From: Enoplolaimus lenunculus
Taxonomy: Eukaryota > Nematoda > Enoplea > Enoplida > Thoracostomopsidae
Direction of reading: 5' to 3'
Assembly (NCBI GenBank): GCA_030248215.1
Contig: JASANG010002845.1
Location: forward strand, 331,632 to 395,631
Length of the DNA stretch: 64,000 bases
The notes beneath the pieces were generated by a model. It searched no databases, was not told the origin of the DNA, and saw only the letters and a program-made list of their open reading frames with translations. The first letter of the stretch is position 1. Each line of letters starts with the position of its first letter. This document shows positions 46,201-60,200 of the stretch, in pieces. Made by a program: the position numbers and the translations under genes.

Positions 46201-49200
46201 AATCACCGAGTTAGAGCAACAACAACTTGTGGTCGCTCGTCTGTCACTATCATCTAACGCTACCAAACGCTCCATATCCTTGCTGCATGCAACTGAAAAA
46301 GGACGTCGCGTTGTAGTGTACATCGGTGTTGCCATTGCTTTTATATCACATCGCAGAACAGAAGGAACTACACGTTGTGGCGATGTTATCGCAGTCGGCG
46401 ATAGATTTGCATTTATTGTTTGAAGAACTTCATCGCCAATTGGCGTTGGAATTTCTTCAATTCTTGCTGCATTTGCACCATGAGTCCCGGCAATTTTTTT
46501 GGGTGTTTCGCCTTTTGAAGTTTCTTCGGTTACATTGATCACTGATTGATATTCTAGTTGTTTTTCATTGTGTACAACAGCAGGATCATTCGCTCGACTC
46601 GGCGACATGGGTACCATATCGATGACTCCAGAATCAGCTGAAAGTGTTTGTTAACTGAATGTGAATCACAATGAACGAAAAATGAAATAGCATAGAGAAC
46701 ATATGTAAGTACAATCGCGGACAAAATTAAGTGCAATCGCCATTGCGTTCTAAAACCGCGGCGCACTTGTTTCTCGAACGAAGCGCTTACAAACGCGAAT
46801 GACCCACACCCCCAAAGCATGCAGCGGATTGAGAAACATGAGCGATTACCAGCATAGAGTGTACAACTGTCCCCCTGCCAACCACTATAGACACGGCTCC
46901 CGACGGCTTACGGATTCTCAACTAGAACGTCAGCCGTGCCCATTTTTTCAACCACGAACACGCCACCGTTATGGGCAACTGAGTGCGCACTATCTGTTTC
47001 GGTTCTGCATGACTCAAGATGTTAGAGATTCGGATATTGCAGAAGAAATCAACAACTCGGATATACAAATGCGTCTGCCAACGAATTGAGAACCCACGTC
47101 CCTTGATGTTACCCTTGCCAGCAACAGCCTAGCTTCGATACGGAATGGTAAACTATGCACTGCGTTATCGCCGGATCATCTATCTACCCATTGCGATCTG
47201 TAATGGCGAATATTCACTACGATGTCGGCACCATGGACCATGTTCGTTAACATCAATATGGCTGATTGGGGCAAATTCATACAGCTGTGTTAAAGACCTT
47301 CGAAGAAACTGAGGCGCCATCTGATGCGCATGATGTGCAAATATGAAAAAAGTATCGTCGAATGCCGGTTACAGCGAGCAAACAGGCAATCCCCTGTGGA
47401 CGCCTTAAGTTGACAACACCTTGATTACCCAATGGGATGCTATTCGGTCGTGTTACCACCGTGATGAACAGATCACAGATCTGAACCGACGAATCTCAGG
47501 AATTATTGCAAAGACATACATTCTCGCTAGCGTGACGTACTTAGTAATGTGGATAGGAAGACATATATGTGAGCAACCTATAAACCAGTCGTAGCAGGAC
47601 TATTTATTGAGCGAAGCTCGAACACACGAAAGCACTTAAGGTAATATGCAAGTTAGTTATTAGCCAAATATTCATTTATCGGTTTTGGAGATTTGTAAGC
47701 AATTTACTCAGATTCCTCACACCCAAAAACTCTTCAGTCATCCTAATAATTATTGAAATAATTTAAAAAGTGCTAATTTTGTTTTGTCAATTAAGCTAAT
47801 ATGCAAACTAACTATTAGCTAACTATTCGGTTATCGGTTTTGAATTCCTCGCACCTAAAACTCTTTAGTGTTGAATTTAGATTGCTTTTAACCTTAATTA
47901 CTGAAATATTGTAAAAAGTCCTAATTTAGGCTTTTAAACTACGCTAATATACAAATTATCTATTAGCTAACTACTCAATTATCGGTTTCGGAGGTTTGTA
48001 AACAGTCTATTTAGATTCCTCGCATCCAAAAACTTAATGCTGAAACTAGATTGCCTGTAACTGTAATAGTTAGTGAAATAATGTAGAAAGTCCTAATTTA
48101 GGCTAAGTAATTATGCAAATTAGCCTGTAGCTAATAAACGACTTAAAATTTTAAAACCCCAATGCGAGCGGGGTTCCTCAAGCAGCGTCCGCATCTGTTT
48201 ATTTTCTATCTCAGTGCCCTATCCGTACCAGCAAGTAACATCGTAAGAATGGTCAGCTATGTGGACGATCTGAGAATCTATGCAAGCGACCCGAAGATAC
48301 AACCAGCTGTGGACGCCTTGGATAATCTGCTGCCCCTCCTCAAGGATACTCTCGCAACGAAAAATTTGGAGCTCTCTGCTACGAAGTACGTACATGGTGA
48401 CATTACTGACACCATTTACAAAGGAAACCACATCGCATCCCCAAGTCATTATCGATGGACAGGTGCTGCTTTACGTTCGGGCCCCACTGCGAAGTCGTCA
48501 CTTATCGCGTTAGACAACGGAACGCCTCGCTGGAGTCGCCGACAGCCTCTTGCTAGAGCCTAGATAAATAAACGCTGCTTTTGAAGTACAAGGCGACTGG
48601 TCGCTCTGTTGTGAATTATGCGGCTCCGGTCTGGTCAATTATCGCCTCCAAGTCCAACATCGAACGTCTGCAATCAGCACAAATGCAGCTTTGCGAACGG
48701 CTACCGGCTGCTACATCAAGCGCGTAAAGTTTTCCCAGTGAAGGAATGCTACACTCTCCGCCCAGTATGCAGCAGCATGCTTGACTCCAAACCATCCATG
48801 TTACCGCATCACCGAAGAACCTACCCTACCGAGGCGCATGAAGTCAGCTCTGCTTCAATCATATGAAAAGGATGTGAAACGCCGAAGATGATCATGGCAA
48901 TAAAGTAGCTCCTACAGCTATTTCGCGATGGATCCATCGAGACTTAGTGGAAATGCTGAACTCGTGCTGCAGCAGACTGGACCCACTGATACAAGATGAA
49001 TACCCAGATTGTCACACTCCACTTGTCCGGAAAACCCTCGCGACTGTACAGTTTTTAAATCTTTGGAGCGATCCGGTGCGCGCGGCACAAAAGCATTGGA
49101 GCTTCCGCTACACAGATGGGAACTTGGACTGGTTAATACGACAACAAAAACAACACGAAACAGCGATTGCTCCGCATTTAATTCTGGTCGCCTCACTGCA

Positions 49201-51291
49201 TTCCTTACGAACTGAAAAACTAACATCGAACAACGCTGTTCTATTCTACAACTATGGAACTATTTGTCACTTACCACACGATCCATAGCTATTTCGTTTA
49301 GCTTTCGGAGCTTCTGCTGTCGCATCTTCAAAAGAAATATCACTTGATCCTTTGTCAGCTGAAACAGCACCATACAACTCTATCGTTTCACGACAAAAAG
49401 ACACAAAATTTTACTTTTTGCACCCACGGAAGTTCATCAATTGGAATGAAAAGCTCACAAAAAGACTTTGAAGTGTGTAAGACCAGGAGTGTGAAAACAT
49501 CGACACGAACGTAAGAATGGTCTCGCATGTAGGAAAATTAAAAACCAACGCTCACCAATTACGTTCGACACTCTTGTTATTTACCGTTTACGTATAAGAT
49601 TTTCGTTTGAAAGCTACTTGTAAAACTACTCATGACGGGTAGCGAGCTGAAATTTTATCATATTTTCAAGAACAAGACAACAAGAAAATATACGTCAGCA
49701 TTGACAAGTTATGTACGTTTCGTTTGCTATTTTAACTCGTTACCGATATCTTTTTCTAGTTCTCTATGTTTAGTACTCCAATTTAAACCACCTCATAAGT
49801 ATGCAAACGGTTAAGTTATAACTAGATAAAAAGTACCAAGATTGTACTGGCATTCTTCGCCACCTGAACTGCTTTCGTAACTACTTCCTAACGAGCAAGA
49901 ATCAGTGCCGCTGGTAATTTGCGGCGAGCCCCTCCGACTATACGAAGACTTGATCATTTGTTGAACCTCGTGCAACGTTTTTGAGTCCGTCGCACCTAAA
50001 ATAAATGCTATGCAAAACGGTTTTTGAAACTTTCAAATGGAAATAAATGGAAACGGAATTTTGGATATATAATTACTACCAAATCGCAGACGACTGTTGC
50101 AAAACGATGTGTTTGCTACTTACTGAAAATATTGTGTGTACAAAAATTTGTTAAATTTGAAACGGTAACGTGTGTAAAGAATATAAGAATATAAGCAAAG
50201 GAGCATGGCATTTTAAATGCGTTTAACATGCAAAATTGACTTCGTAAACTTATGGGTATCTGTTGTACATTTTTCTAATCCTTTCGCTCAAGATTATTTC
50301 CTAGCTTTCCGCGACTTACCGTCAAATTTACGTTGAATTGCTTCCAGTTGTGGCATCACCGAAGGCGCTCGGTAAAGTACATAGCTAGTCGACATTTCGT
50401 CTTCTTCCACAGTACCCGTAGCAGATTCTTTTTCTGTATTCTCCATCCCTGTCACGATTTTCTGGTCACCTATGCTCACAGCTGGGCATCCCTTCAAATT
50501 TGTGGTTTTTCTATCAACTAGGGACAGTGGTGGCAACACTTCGTTCCCATCCTGGCCAGCTAACTGGGTGCCTAAAGTACCATCGTCGCGAACTACTATT
50601 TGTCGTAAAGCGCTCCCAGACTGCGTTATATTGCGTTTAACAACCGAACAAAGCTCTGGTTTCGAATCGTTTTCGTAGCTGAAGTCCACGCTTTCAAATT
50701 TTTTAAGTGATTCACGATGTTCATTAAGCCTCAAGTCAGAATAGTTATCAACGACAGGATCCGTCGAGCCAAGTAAAATAACACACGACGGAAGAATGGT
50801 TTCTGATTTAAATTCTGCACCATTGCGACGGCCATTGCTCGTACACTCGGCAGCTGCATTCTCGTTCGTTACCAAACAAATGTTTGCGGTATTGCAAGTC
50901 GCCAATCGCTCTAAAATTTACTGCAACATACCTACATGATAAAATTTCCATAAAATTTCTGCGGTGTTTTTGAATAAACCTAGAAGCACCAACTGAATCA
51001 TTTGTTTTCGGTTTCGCAAAGTATTCCACCTTGAAACAATTCAAGGATACACCAAGATTTCAAAAACTCAACGCTAGTCAAGAACATGTTTTCTAACCGT
51101 GACTGATTCCAGTAAAATCACGGATTCCGACATCTGTTTTATCCCGATGTGTAAATCCCTCATACGCTCCATTTATTTCTTTATCTCGCTTTCCAGATAT
51201 TATAGCAGGATATTTACTTGCGGCGTCGCTAGATTGCGCTGCGATAGATCGTATCATCACTGAACTCAGCTCATGCTTTGAGCGATTTCGG
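43277..51291 (-). CDS. ssh: Slingshot C-terminal tail exons
   Basis: Seven exons (51291-51098, 50910-50320, 49995-49837, 46637-46189, 46050-45858, 45429-45286, 45126-43277) encode about 1,190 Ser/Thr-rich, mostly disordered residues. Phases close throughout, for example SHE|RLATC and NLA|DSGVID. The 49837 donor (CTTG|GTACTT) could instead be 24 bases further on (CTAG|GTTATA), also in phase. Candidate phosphorylation or 14-3-3-type segments include VKRSPFAGTVRRIKSH and RRHGTRMSAPADER. These are inferred from residue pattern only. The tail ends ...VSGKPNKLSDR and TAA. Confidence 0.8.
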
Positions 51292-54200
51292 CTAAAATCA
51301 ACCGTGACCACTATTTACACGACGCATTTATGTATTCGCGTGACACAAATTAGCAACATTTGGTGTACTAGTCAATGTTGCCCTTTAAAATGAAATTCTT
51401 ATTCAAAACAAGGCACTATAGTTGAAATTGGTAACGAGATTTTAACACTTCCGTAACAATGAGTCACATGCTTGTCAAATTTCGTTCAAACCGCTTTTAG
51501 TACATTATTCCTTCATTACTCAAAACAAAAAGAACACAAAAACAAAAATAACTATACACGTTACAGCAGAAAAAGCTGAATAATGTTATTGTAAAATCAA
51601 TAAAACAAATTCACCTGGCTTTGAGAATTCCTTCGTACATGTGCAACTGTCGTTGAAATCCAGGATTCGGTCGTATAATATCTCGTTGGTCATGAACAAT
51701 TTTCATTGCAAGCTCTAAATTTGGCTCTTCCTGAGTTTCTTTCATTACATAGGCAATCACCTGTAATAATATTAATAACTAAACTAAAACTGTTATAAAA
51801 ACAAAAGGATATGCTGAAAATTTAATATTATTTTCCTATATAAAACCATAAATTCCACTGCTAGAAATACGCAGTTCTGTTCATGCACTAATCTTGACAA
51901 GAAGTGTTTCCCGTTTGTAAATATCGTTCAAATTGTAAAGGATTGTTGATTTTGATGAAATTTTTTAAAATCAATTTTTTTCGAAAACGCTCGTAGTTCG
52001 ATAATAAATAAATATGGCAAATGTTCGATTGAATAAATTAACATTCCAGATATGCTAAAGCAAATTTTGATTAGGTACTAATTTAAAACACTGCAACCCT
52101 ATAAATGTTACAAACTTAAAATTTTATTTGTAAACCTTTAACAAAACAAACTACATGGTAATCTACACAAAGCACACAACGTACACGGCATAAGTACAAT
52201 ACTTACTGTAGCAGACGACCGGCTGATTCCACGTTTACAATGCACCAGAACACCTTTACCTTCCTTTCTAAAAACAGACTAATCACACAGTAACAAATTT
52301 TACAAAGCTGATACCCTTGCAAAGACAAAAATAAAGTAAAAAACCAACAGATTTTTCAGCCTTATACCATACTCGATAGGTTCTGACCCAACCGACAGCA
52401 ACTGAACATGATGTACTAAACTTAAAATCAAAATGGTTGCACTTTTTTAACGAAGACGTGCTATATTTACAAGCTAACACTTTTGTTTCATGACTTAGAC
52501 ATACTTGTTAGTCACACCCGACTGTTCAAAAGTTTATTTAATTATGTACCCAATGTAAGCAACAGCGCCGCCATGACCAGTTTTGAGCATACTTATTACG
52601 TCACATCAGTTTCTAACTCAATGCGCCACGTTATTTTTAAAAAATTCTTTAAGCACAAAGGCGTACAAAAATTGGGGTGTAGGCAGTACAGAAAAAATTC
52701 ACATTTTCGCAATATTTTGGAACCGTTAGATACAAGACGACGCATGTAAAAATGTCGAATGGGGTATCATGTGTTGAAAAACTGGATTCGCATCTAAATT
52801 CCCCTCTATAAAAATATCGATGAGGTAGTTTGATCCCTGATACGCTTATGGCTATGCCCTTGTTCAAGTCACAGTACTACAATAAATTACCTTGCGTTTG
52901 CAATGAATGCCGACGTCGCACCCCAATAGTCAATCAAATGCGATGATTCTTCATCGGAAACAGGAATTTTCTTGTATTTGAAACGTTTTGGAAAAAAGTT
53001 GTCAACTTCTTTTGTCACATTTAAAATATATCCGATACTGAAACAGACATGACGAAGTGCACGATGGTCTACTATCAATTTCTTGACCAGCCTTCACCGA
53101 ATTCTTGACACCACAATATTATTTTTCAAGCGCCTTTAAACCAAACTGTAACAACAAATGTGCTTAGCGCAGCTCAACATCACTTAATACGCCTACTATT
53201 TTTGGCTGCGTGCATGCATAACGAAAATGACATAATGCCTTCATAACTAATGCTAGGAGTGGAACTTACTCGTTCTCTTTAAGCTCCTTATAATTCGATG
53301 CGTTCCATTCAGTACCCAAAAATAAATATGGCGGAATGATCAACGAAGGCTTGTCAAGTTGGCACAATATACGATATATTTCCTGTTCGATGTTTTTTCG
53401 GAAACTGCTAATGTCAAAGTCGACTGCAGCGCTAAGTTTGGTCAACAACTGCAAAGAAAAAACCTACATAATAAACAAATACAATAAAGTTTAGGTTACA
53501 CAACTCTTTTCATACAAATTTTGCATGGTGCTTAGGTTGTGCTATGCTTATAATCATAATCATACCAATCCATAATCATTTGAGCCACCAAAGCCTTGCT
53601 ATATTTGCATTGCGCATATCCGCAACTGATTTTCATTACATCAATTGTCAAATAAACAAGCGTTAATCGCGTAAAATCTTACAGTTATTATATCAAGAGA
53701 ACGATAAAGTTCTACATAGAGCGAGTAACCGTGTAAAAATATAACCTTTGAGTGAAACGAGTTTATATATTTGGGTGTTACGAACCTGTTTGGTAGTGAC
53801 TTCGCTTAAATCAAGCGTATGCATTATATCAGTTAAATGTAGTCGTATAGTTAACATTTGATCGCACTCTTGATGCATTTCAACGTTGTCCGCTTTAACT
53901 TCGGCTTCATCGGAATGAGTGTAATGCCTACAAAATTAAAATATTAACATCGATGAACTTGTGATAATAAATTTATAACTGAATAAACGACTGCTGTTCT
54001 GCTAAAACTGCCAGTAAATGTTGAAAAACCAACATTTGTAATAGGCTATTTTTATCCATCGTTTGTGGCCAAATTTGTAAAATTCGTAAACTGTGCCACA
54101 TATTATACGGGGGTGATATTATGAAATGTCAGCACTGGCTATTAGCTAACTATGTATAACTTAATTATCGGCCTTGAAGGTTTACAAACAATTTATTTCG

Positions 54201-57200
54201 ATTGCTCGCGCCCAAAAATTCTTTAGTACTGAATTTGATTGCTTGTCCTAATATTCAGTGAAGTAATTTTAAAAGTCTTAATTTAGGCCTAACTAATCAG
54301 CTAACATGAAAATTAGCTATTAGCTAAATATTCAATTATCGGTTTTGGAAGTTTATAATCAATCTATTCAGACTTGTCGCACCAAAAACCTCTAGTACTG
54401 AAAATACAATGCTGGTAACCCTGATAATTAGTGAAATACAGTAAAAGCCCTCATTTAGACTTAACCAATTATACAAATTAGCTTGTAGCTAATAACGGCT
54501 AAAAATTATAAAACCCCAATGCGATGTCAACACCTCAGGATAATAAATAAGCCTTCAAACAAAGAATGTTTGTCAAAATCGGTTCAGCGGTTCTTGAGAT
54601 CCTTTCGAACGGACAGACGGACGAACATCCACCTTTCAACCCCCGAGTACAGAACACAAGATGCTCCGTCGCTCAAAAATATCCACACACAAGAAAGAAG
54701 TTAATAAAAATGAACTTCAAACAAGTTGAAATTTCGTGCTGAATATCACCAAACCTAAAACTTATTTTCCCCGTTCTGAAATACCCGACGTAGTGGATCT
54801 GCACGTATTTACCAAAGCTCAGACCCAATTAGTGACAATATGCTCAAATGCAATAATTCAGGTAGTAAAGATGCTAATTAATGAGCATCCTACAAATAAA
54901 TTTGCAAGTATGAAGTTTCGCGAGACATATTTAAGTGCTTCTTATACAAAACCCTACGGAACTTCTTTATGCTTTTAAAAATATAATGCACTCACACTAC
55001 AATGGTATAACTGGCATAGGTAATATGCTAATTAGCCTGTAACTAATAATCAGTGAAATAGTTTAGAAAAAACCTTAATATTTAGAGTGGCGCTATACTT
55101 TTGATCATATCCGGTGCCGTCCGTCACCGACCGGCGCCGTTTGTTGACGTCAGTTACTGTACGAACAGAGACGGAAGGTACCGGACGGTGTCAAAAGTAT
55201 AGCGCCACCCATAGGCTTAACCACTTACGCTATTATGCTCAGTTGTTAGTAACTAGCTATTCATTTCTCGTCAGACAAACAGACGGATGGACATCCACCT
55301 TTCGACCCCCGAGTACAAGACATAAAATGCTTCTCAATTCACTTCGCTCAATAAAATTCTCGTCATGCAAAATTACTTATCTGCTCTTACCATTCATTCA
55401 CATATTTTTCCGGACAGTCGTTAAGGTGTTTCTGAAATGATGTGGTCCAAGTGTGCGTGAGTCCGTCAGGATAGTATGGTGTTGCTTTATTTGCTGCGTG
55501 CTGTTGCTCCCTGAGTAAAGATTGGAAAAGCGACCTAAAGCATTTACAGAAGGAAGTTAATGTCCCTAACATTGCACAGATACACTATTTGATGTTTCAA
55601 GATACGATCTAAGTTTCCGCATAAGATACTATGTTTTCCAATCATGAAGCATGCAATTCTTCGCTCTTCTTCAATATCAAAAGTCGAACGTATAAGAAAA
55701 ACATGACAAAAAATTTCCACAATTTATAAGCCATGCATATTGACAACTGCATAGCTTAGTAAAACTTATTTAAATCTCATAGTCACTAAAGGACTCACCT
55801 GAAAATTCCAAGTGAGCAAAATATATATTTTAATAATTTATATTCTAAAACAAGGGCAGGGGTGAAAGAGTGACTTCATTCAATTGGTTCAAGCATGCGA
55901 ATTATTCCAACCTTCTACCAAATATGCGGTGCCCATCCCAAAAAATTTGGGATACAACACCTTTGTATCCAGCAAGAATGTATTTTTTTCGCTGCATCCA
56001 ACTTACCACATGACTTGAATTGATTTTGGACGGAAGACATGATATGAGTCATTTGACGATACAGAAATCGCTCCATCACCATGCAGAGCAATATGGGTCG
56101 TTGAATATATTTCGAGCACTAATCCAAGAAATGCACGTTGTTCATCGTTAAAATCAATGCCTAAATTTTACATTAAAGCATAATTTACGTTGTCAATATA
56201 AAGCATTAGCACAAACACCGATCGACAACACCAAGTGCAGAAACGTCTGTTACGGTACATGACCAGAAGCGAGATTATTTTCCGATATTTAAAAGTTACA
56301 TACAAACAATTTTAGCTTCGAACATGGTGCAGAGCACCAACAAACACCGAAATAGTATACATGGATTGATTAGCAATGTATCAACTGCTGAAATCTGAAA
56401 TTAAGCACAAATCCCGGTAATAGATAATCGTGTCACTTACAAAACACCGAAGCCACTAAAATACTCCAAGCTACAATATTTAGCTCTAACCTAGTATTGC
56501 TGATTCATGGTCATCCACGCCTTGTGTTCCAACAATAGCTAAATAACGCACTTTGCTACACAGCGTACTTTCCAAACGCCCGATCTAAAAACAGTCCACA
56601 GCTTAACGGGCTTCCACAAACGTAATTTTAAATAAATACAGAAGACAAGCCCTCACCATACACAAAGAAACCCTTAGTTTTAACAGAACCATATCGTTTC
56701 GTTCTGGAAACAGAAATTGTAAACTTACCAAACAACTTTTGAAACAAAGTGTGTCAAACGTCACAACTGTGAAAACTGTTAACCGTGAAATATCTCAACG
56801 TTTAGAAAATGCAACCACACGCAATATATATAGTACAAATATAGCTCATGGCTGGTCAAGCAAATACATCAGATCAACCATACTAATGGTTCGAGAATGA
56901 TGACGGCTTCACCAGTGAGCAGATTTTGTCGTACGCTATTGTATTTATTTGAAGTAAGTAGACTTTGTCTGTAAACCATAAACTACTTGTTTTCAGTTGG
57001 TAATGAAGTTCGAATCTTTTAGCTTTTACCGCGTTCGGCTAAGGCGGGATTTTTGTAACCCCAGATCTAAGAAAACAATACAATAACTCAATTCGTTTTT
57101 GCAAATATCACTTACTGTTTTCAAACGATCCTCCGGGCGCAGTATTTTGTACATTTCTTCCAAATGATGTTGTATTTCACCTGAAACATAAACAACTTGT

Positions 57201-60200
57201 AATGATTGGGATTTTGAGCAAAAGGAAACTCCGAGCGAAGCTCGTAGTTTCGCGAAGCGTTTTATGTTTTGTACTTGAAGGTCGAAAGCTGAATGTCCAT
57301 CCGTGTGATGATTTATAAACCTCCAAAACCAATAAATGAGCGGTTAGCTAACAACTAATTTGCATATTAGATTATTTTACTGATTATTAGGGTTACAAAA
57401 AATCTAATTTCAGTACTATGAGACATTATTTATAAATCTCCAAAATCGATCAATGAATAGTTTAATTGGAAAGTAACTTGGTCGAAATATGCGTTTGTGC
57501 TTTATAAGCCTGAATGTTCGAGCTTCGTTCAATACATGCAGTTTCACCACGAATGGTACATTCGGCAAACAGTAATACGCCATTGGAACACAAAGGAAGA
57601 ACTACTTTTCGATCAAAATGACCAACGAAGGTCGAAAACGACAAAACTATTATCTGGAATATGTTTTATGTACATTCTAACTTACATAATCCAGACGACG
57701 TGCTTGCCCGCGGTATGATTTCACAATCATTGTGCGGCAGGGCAAACGCTGCACCTTTTACTGCGAAGTAACACTCGCTTCCGCTGAAAAATTCTATTCA
57801 ATGAGCATATATTTATGTATATATTTTATATATGTTATACATACAGCTTACTAATTATGCACGGTCCCAGTTATATCCGAATTGAAAAGTTTAAATTCCT
57901 AATCAAAGTCTGTAAACGAATAGAATCAAATAGCGTAATTAAGGTCGCAAAATATCAATTACCCAATTCGAGTACTTAAATGGTTCCTGGACCAAATAAA
58001 GTTCACAACTCTATTAAGTGTTCAGAGTACTCATGTATTCCCAGTTCGAATGACCTTTGATCGGGTCGACCCTTTTTTACTTTCCGCCCACAGAATTGAC
58101 ATGTGGGACTGAAAGTTTTCAGTTCATTTTCCGTTGTCAATATAATTCAAAAACGTTCTGCAACAGCACGTCCGCGTATGTAATGCTGTATTGGTACTTT
58201 TTTAATTTCCATTCAAAGGGCTTTGTATCTTGCAAGTGTTAAGGTTTGCAGCACCTGCAGCTGATTCGGAAATTTGATACATAATTAGTTTTTATGCGGA
58301 AACGAAATTTGTCATAAAACAGAAAAAATGACACATTATATTTCGATGTTTTAGCTCACCACATATATATGCAAGACTATTAAAAACACATTTTCACACA
58401 TCTCAATAATTGAAAATCCATTATTCTGACATGATACTGGTTGTCATAAATTTGGGTACCAAAGGCTGTGTAAGCGCAAATTTGTTTCTCCATATCGGAG
58501 TTTCTGTCAAGGCCAACTTTGGCCAACAATAACTCATGTATATTATTATAGCTGAAACGCACCACATACGTATTTTGGGCATCGTTCCAGTCGACAAGTA
58601 AACAAACATTTTGATACGTAATACAATATAACATATGGATGTATATCGACAGACTCGTTCTACGAAAGAATTTGTGCATACAGATTCAGTGATCGCATCA
58701 AATTATATTAGTGGAAGACTATGATTTGAAAACTTTGATTAAAACATTTACTATGCAAAAACTTCATTTTTTCTGTTATTTTTCATATTTTGAGCTGTCG
58801 TTCACTTTGCATCTTATGTTTCAAAGTTGTTCAGTATGGTAGGTTTTCGTCATGTTTACGAATAAATTGATTACCTACTCGAAATACCGGCACATTTGCG
58901 CGTTGCACATGCGCGCAACTACACTTACTAGTTATTATTCGCACATCAAAGCTGAACACATATATACGTTATATAAAGTTACGGCTTAAAATACTGATTG
59001 CAAAGATTGGTAACGTTGGCAACGTAAAATTACCACGTCCACGGTCGCAACAAAAAGTTTACCAACTGCGTTGCAATTGCAACCCTTCTCTATTTTGCTG
59101 TACATACATGGTAAATCAGATCCGTACACAAAATTATTTTCCGAAAAATATGAATTTACCATTTCAGTTAAGTAGGTCGAACTGACTAAACAATCATTTT
59201 ATTACTTTAATCTTCATATTATTATTATTATTATTATTATTATCTGATTTTTTTACTTCAAAATTTACTTTTCTCTTTTAATTTAAACTCAATTTCAGTC
59301 ATCGTCACCCTTGGTACGCGAATACTTGCGCGTACACAAAAAAATGCATACGTGGCTACAGAGCACTAAAAAGTGTTTGAAATATATATAATTTTGATCG
59401 ACCAACAGATAGATACTCAACGTGAATTTTCTTCTCAATTTCATACAGATAAAGAACACAAAATTGACTGTAAAAAATTTGGATACAGTAGCAAAAAAAT
59501 TGTCTCACCTTTGTACGCGTGTAAAACTGCACAGATGCGAAATGTGACACAGTATTTGGCTGTGTATAACTAAGTATAATTGTGTGTGTAAATGTTCTTC
59601 AATTGATCAAATTGACCGGACAATATTGCTGTGACGAACACTGTTTACAAACGCGCGTACGCGTACAAGGTTACTAAGTATTTATCAGGCCACGGCCGTA
59701 GCGAGGACTTTAGTAAGCGGTTACATTCCATAAATAATTTCGAACCGGTGTTTCTTGTATCAACAACTCAAATAGTATTAATAAACACTTGGCAAAAATC
59801 ACGAAATGGGTGCACGCGTAAGCGTAAACCCCATGGCAGCACCATTCGTTATTGTCTGTCCAAATTGTGCAAGGAATACAAGGACAAGTATACAGCGAGT
59901 GAACAATAAAAAATTCACAGAAGAATGCAGACAAATGAGATGAAAAATGAGCTAGAAATATATAAGCTAAAGGACAGCAAAAAGAAAAATTACATACTTT
60001 AAGAAACAAATGGTAAGAGTAAATGTAGTTGCACGAATGTGCAACTGTACATGTTGCGGTATCTGGAAAGTGTAAAAAATTGTTCGTAAGCAAGTCTAAA
60101 CCTAAACACATCTAAACAGTTTTTAAATCATGACGTGTAATAACAAAACTGGCATAACGTTACCACAGAATTTAAAACCTATAATCTGCAGATTCGAGTC

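Noticed and set aside
58380-58679. Candidate missing Slingshot exon
   Set aside because: The frame has no resemblance to Slingshot and no splice sites of the required phase (0 in, 2 out) were seen.
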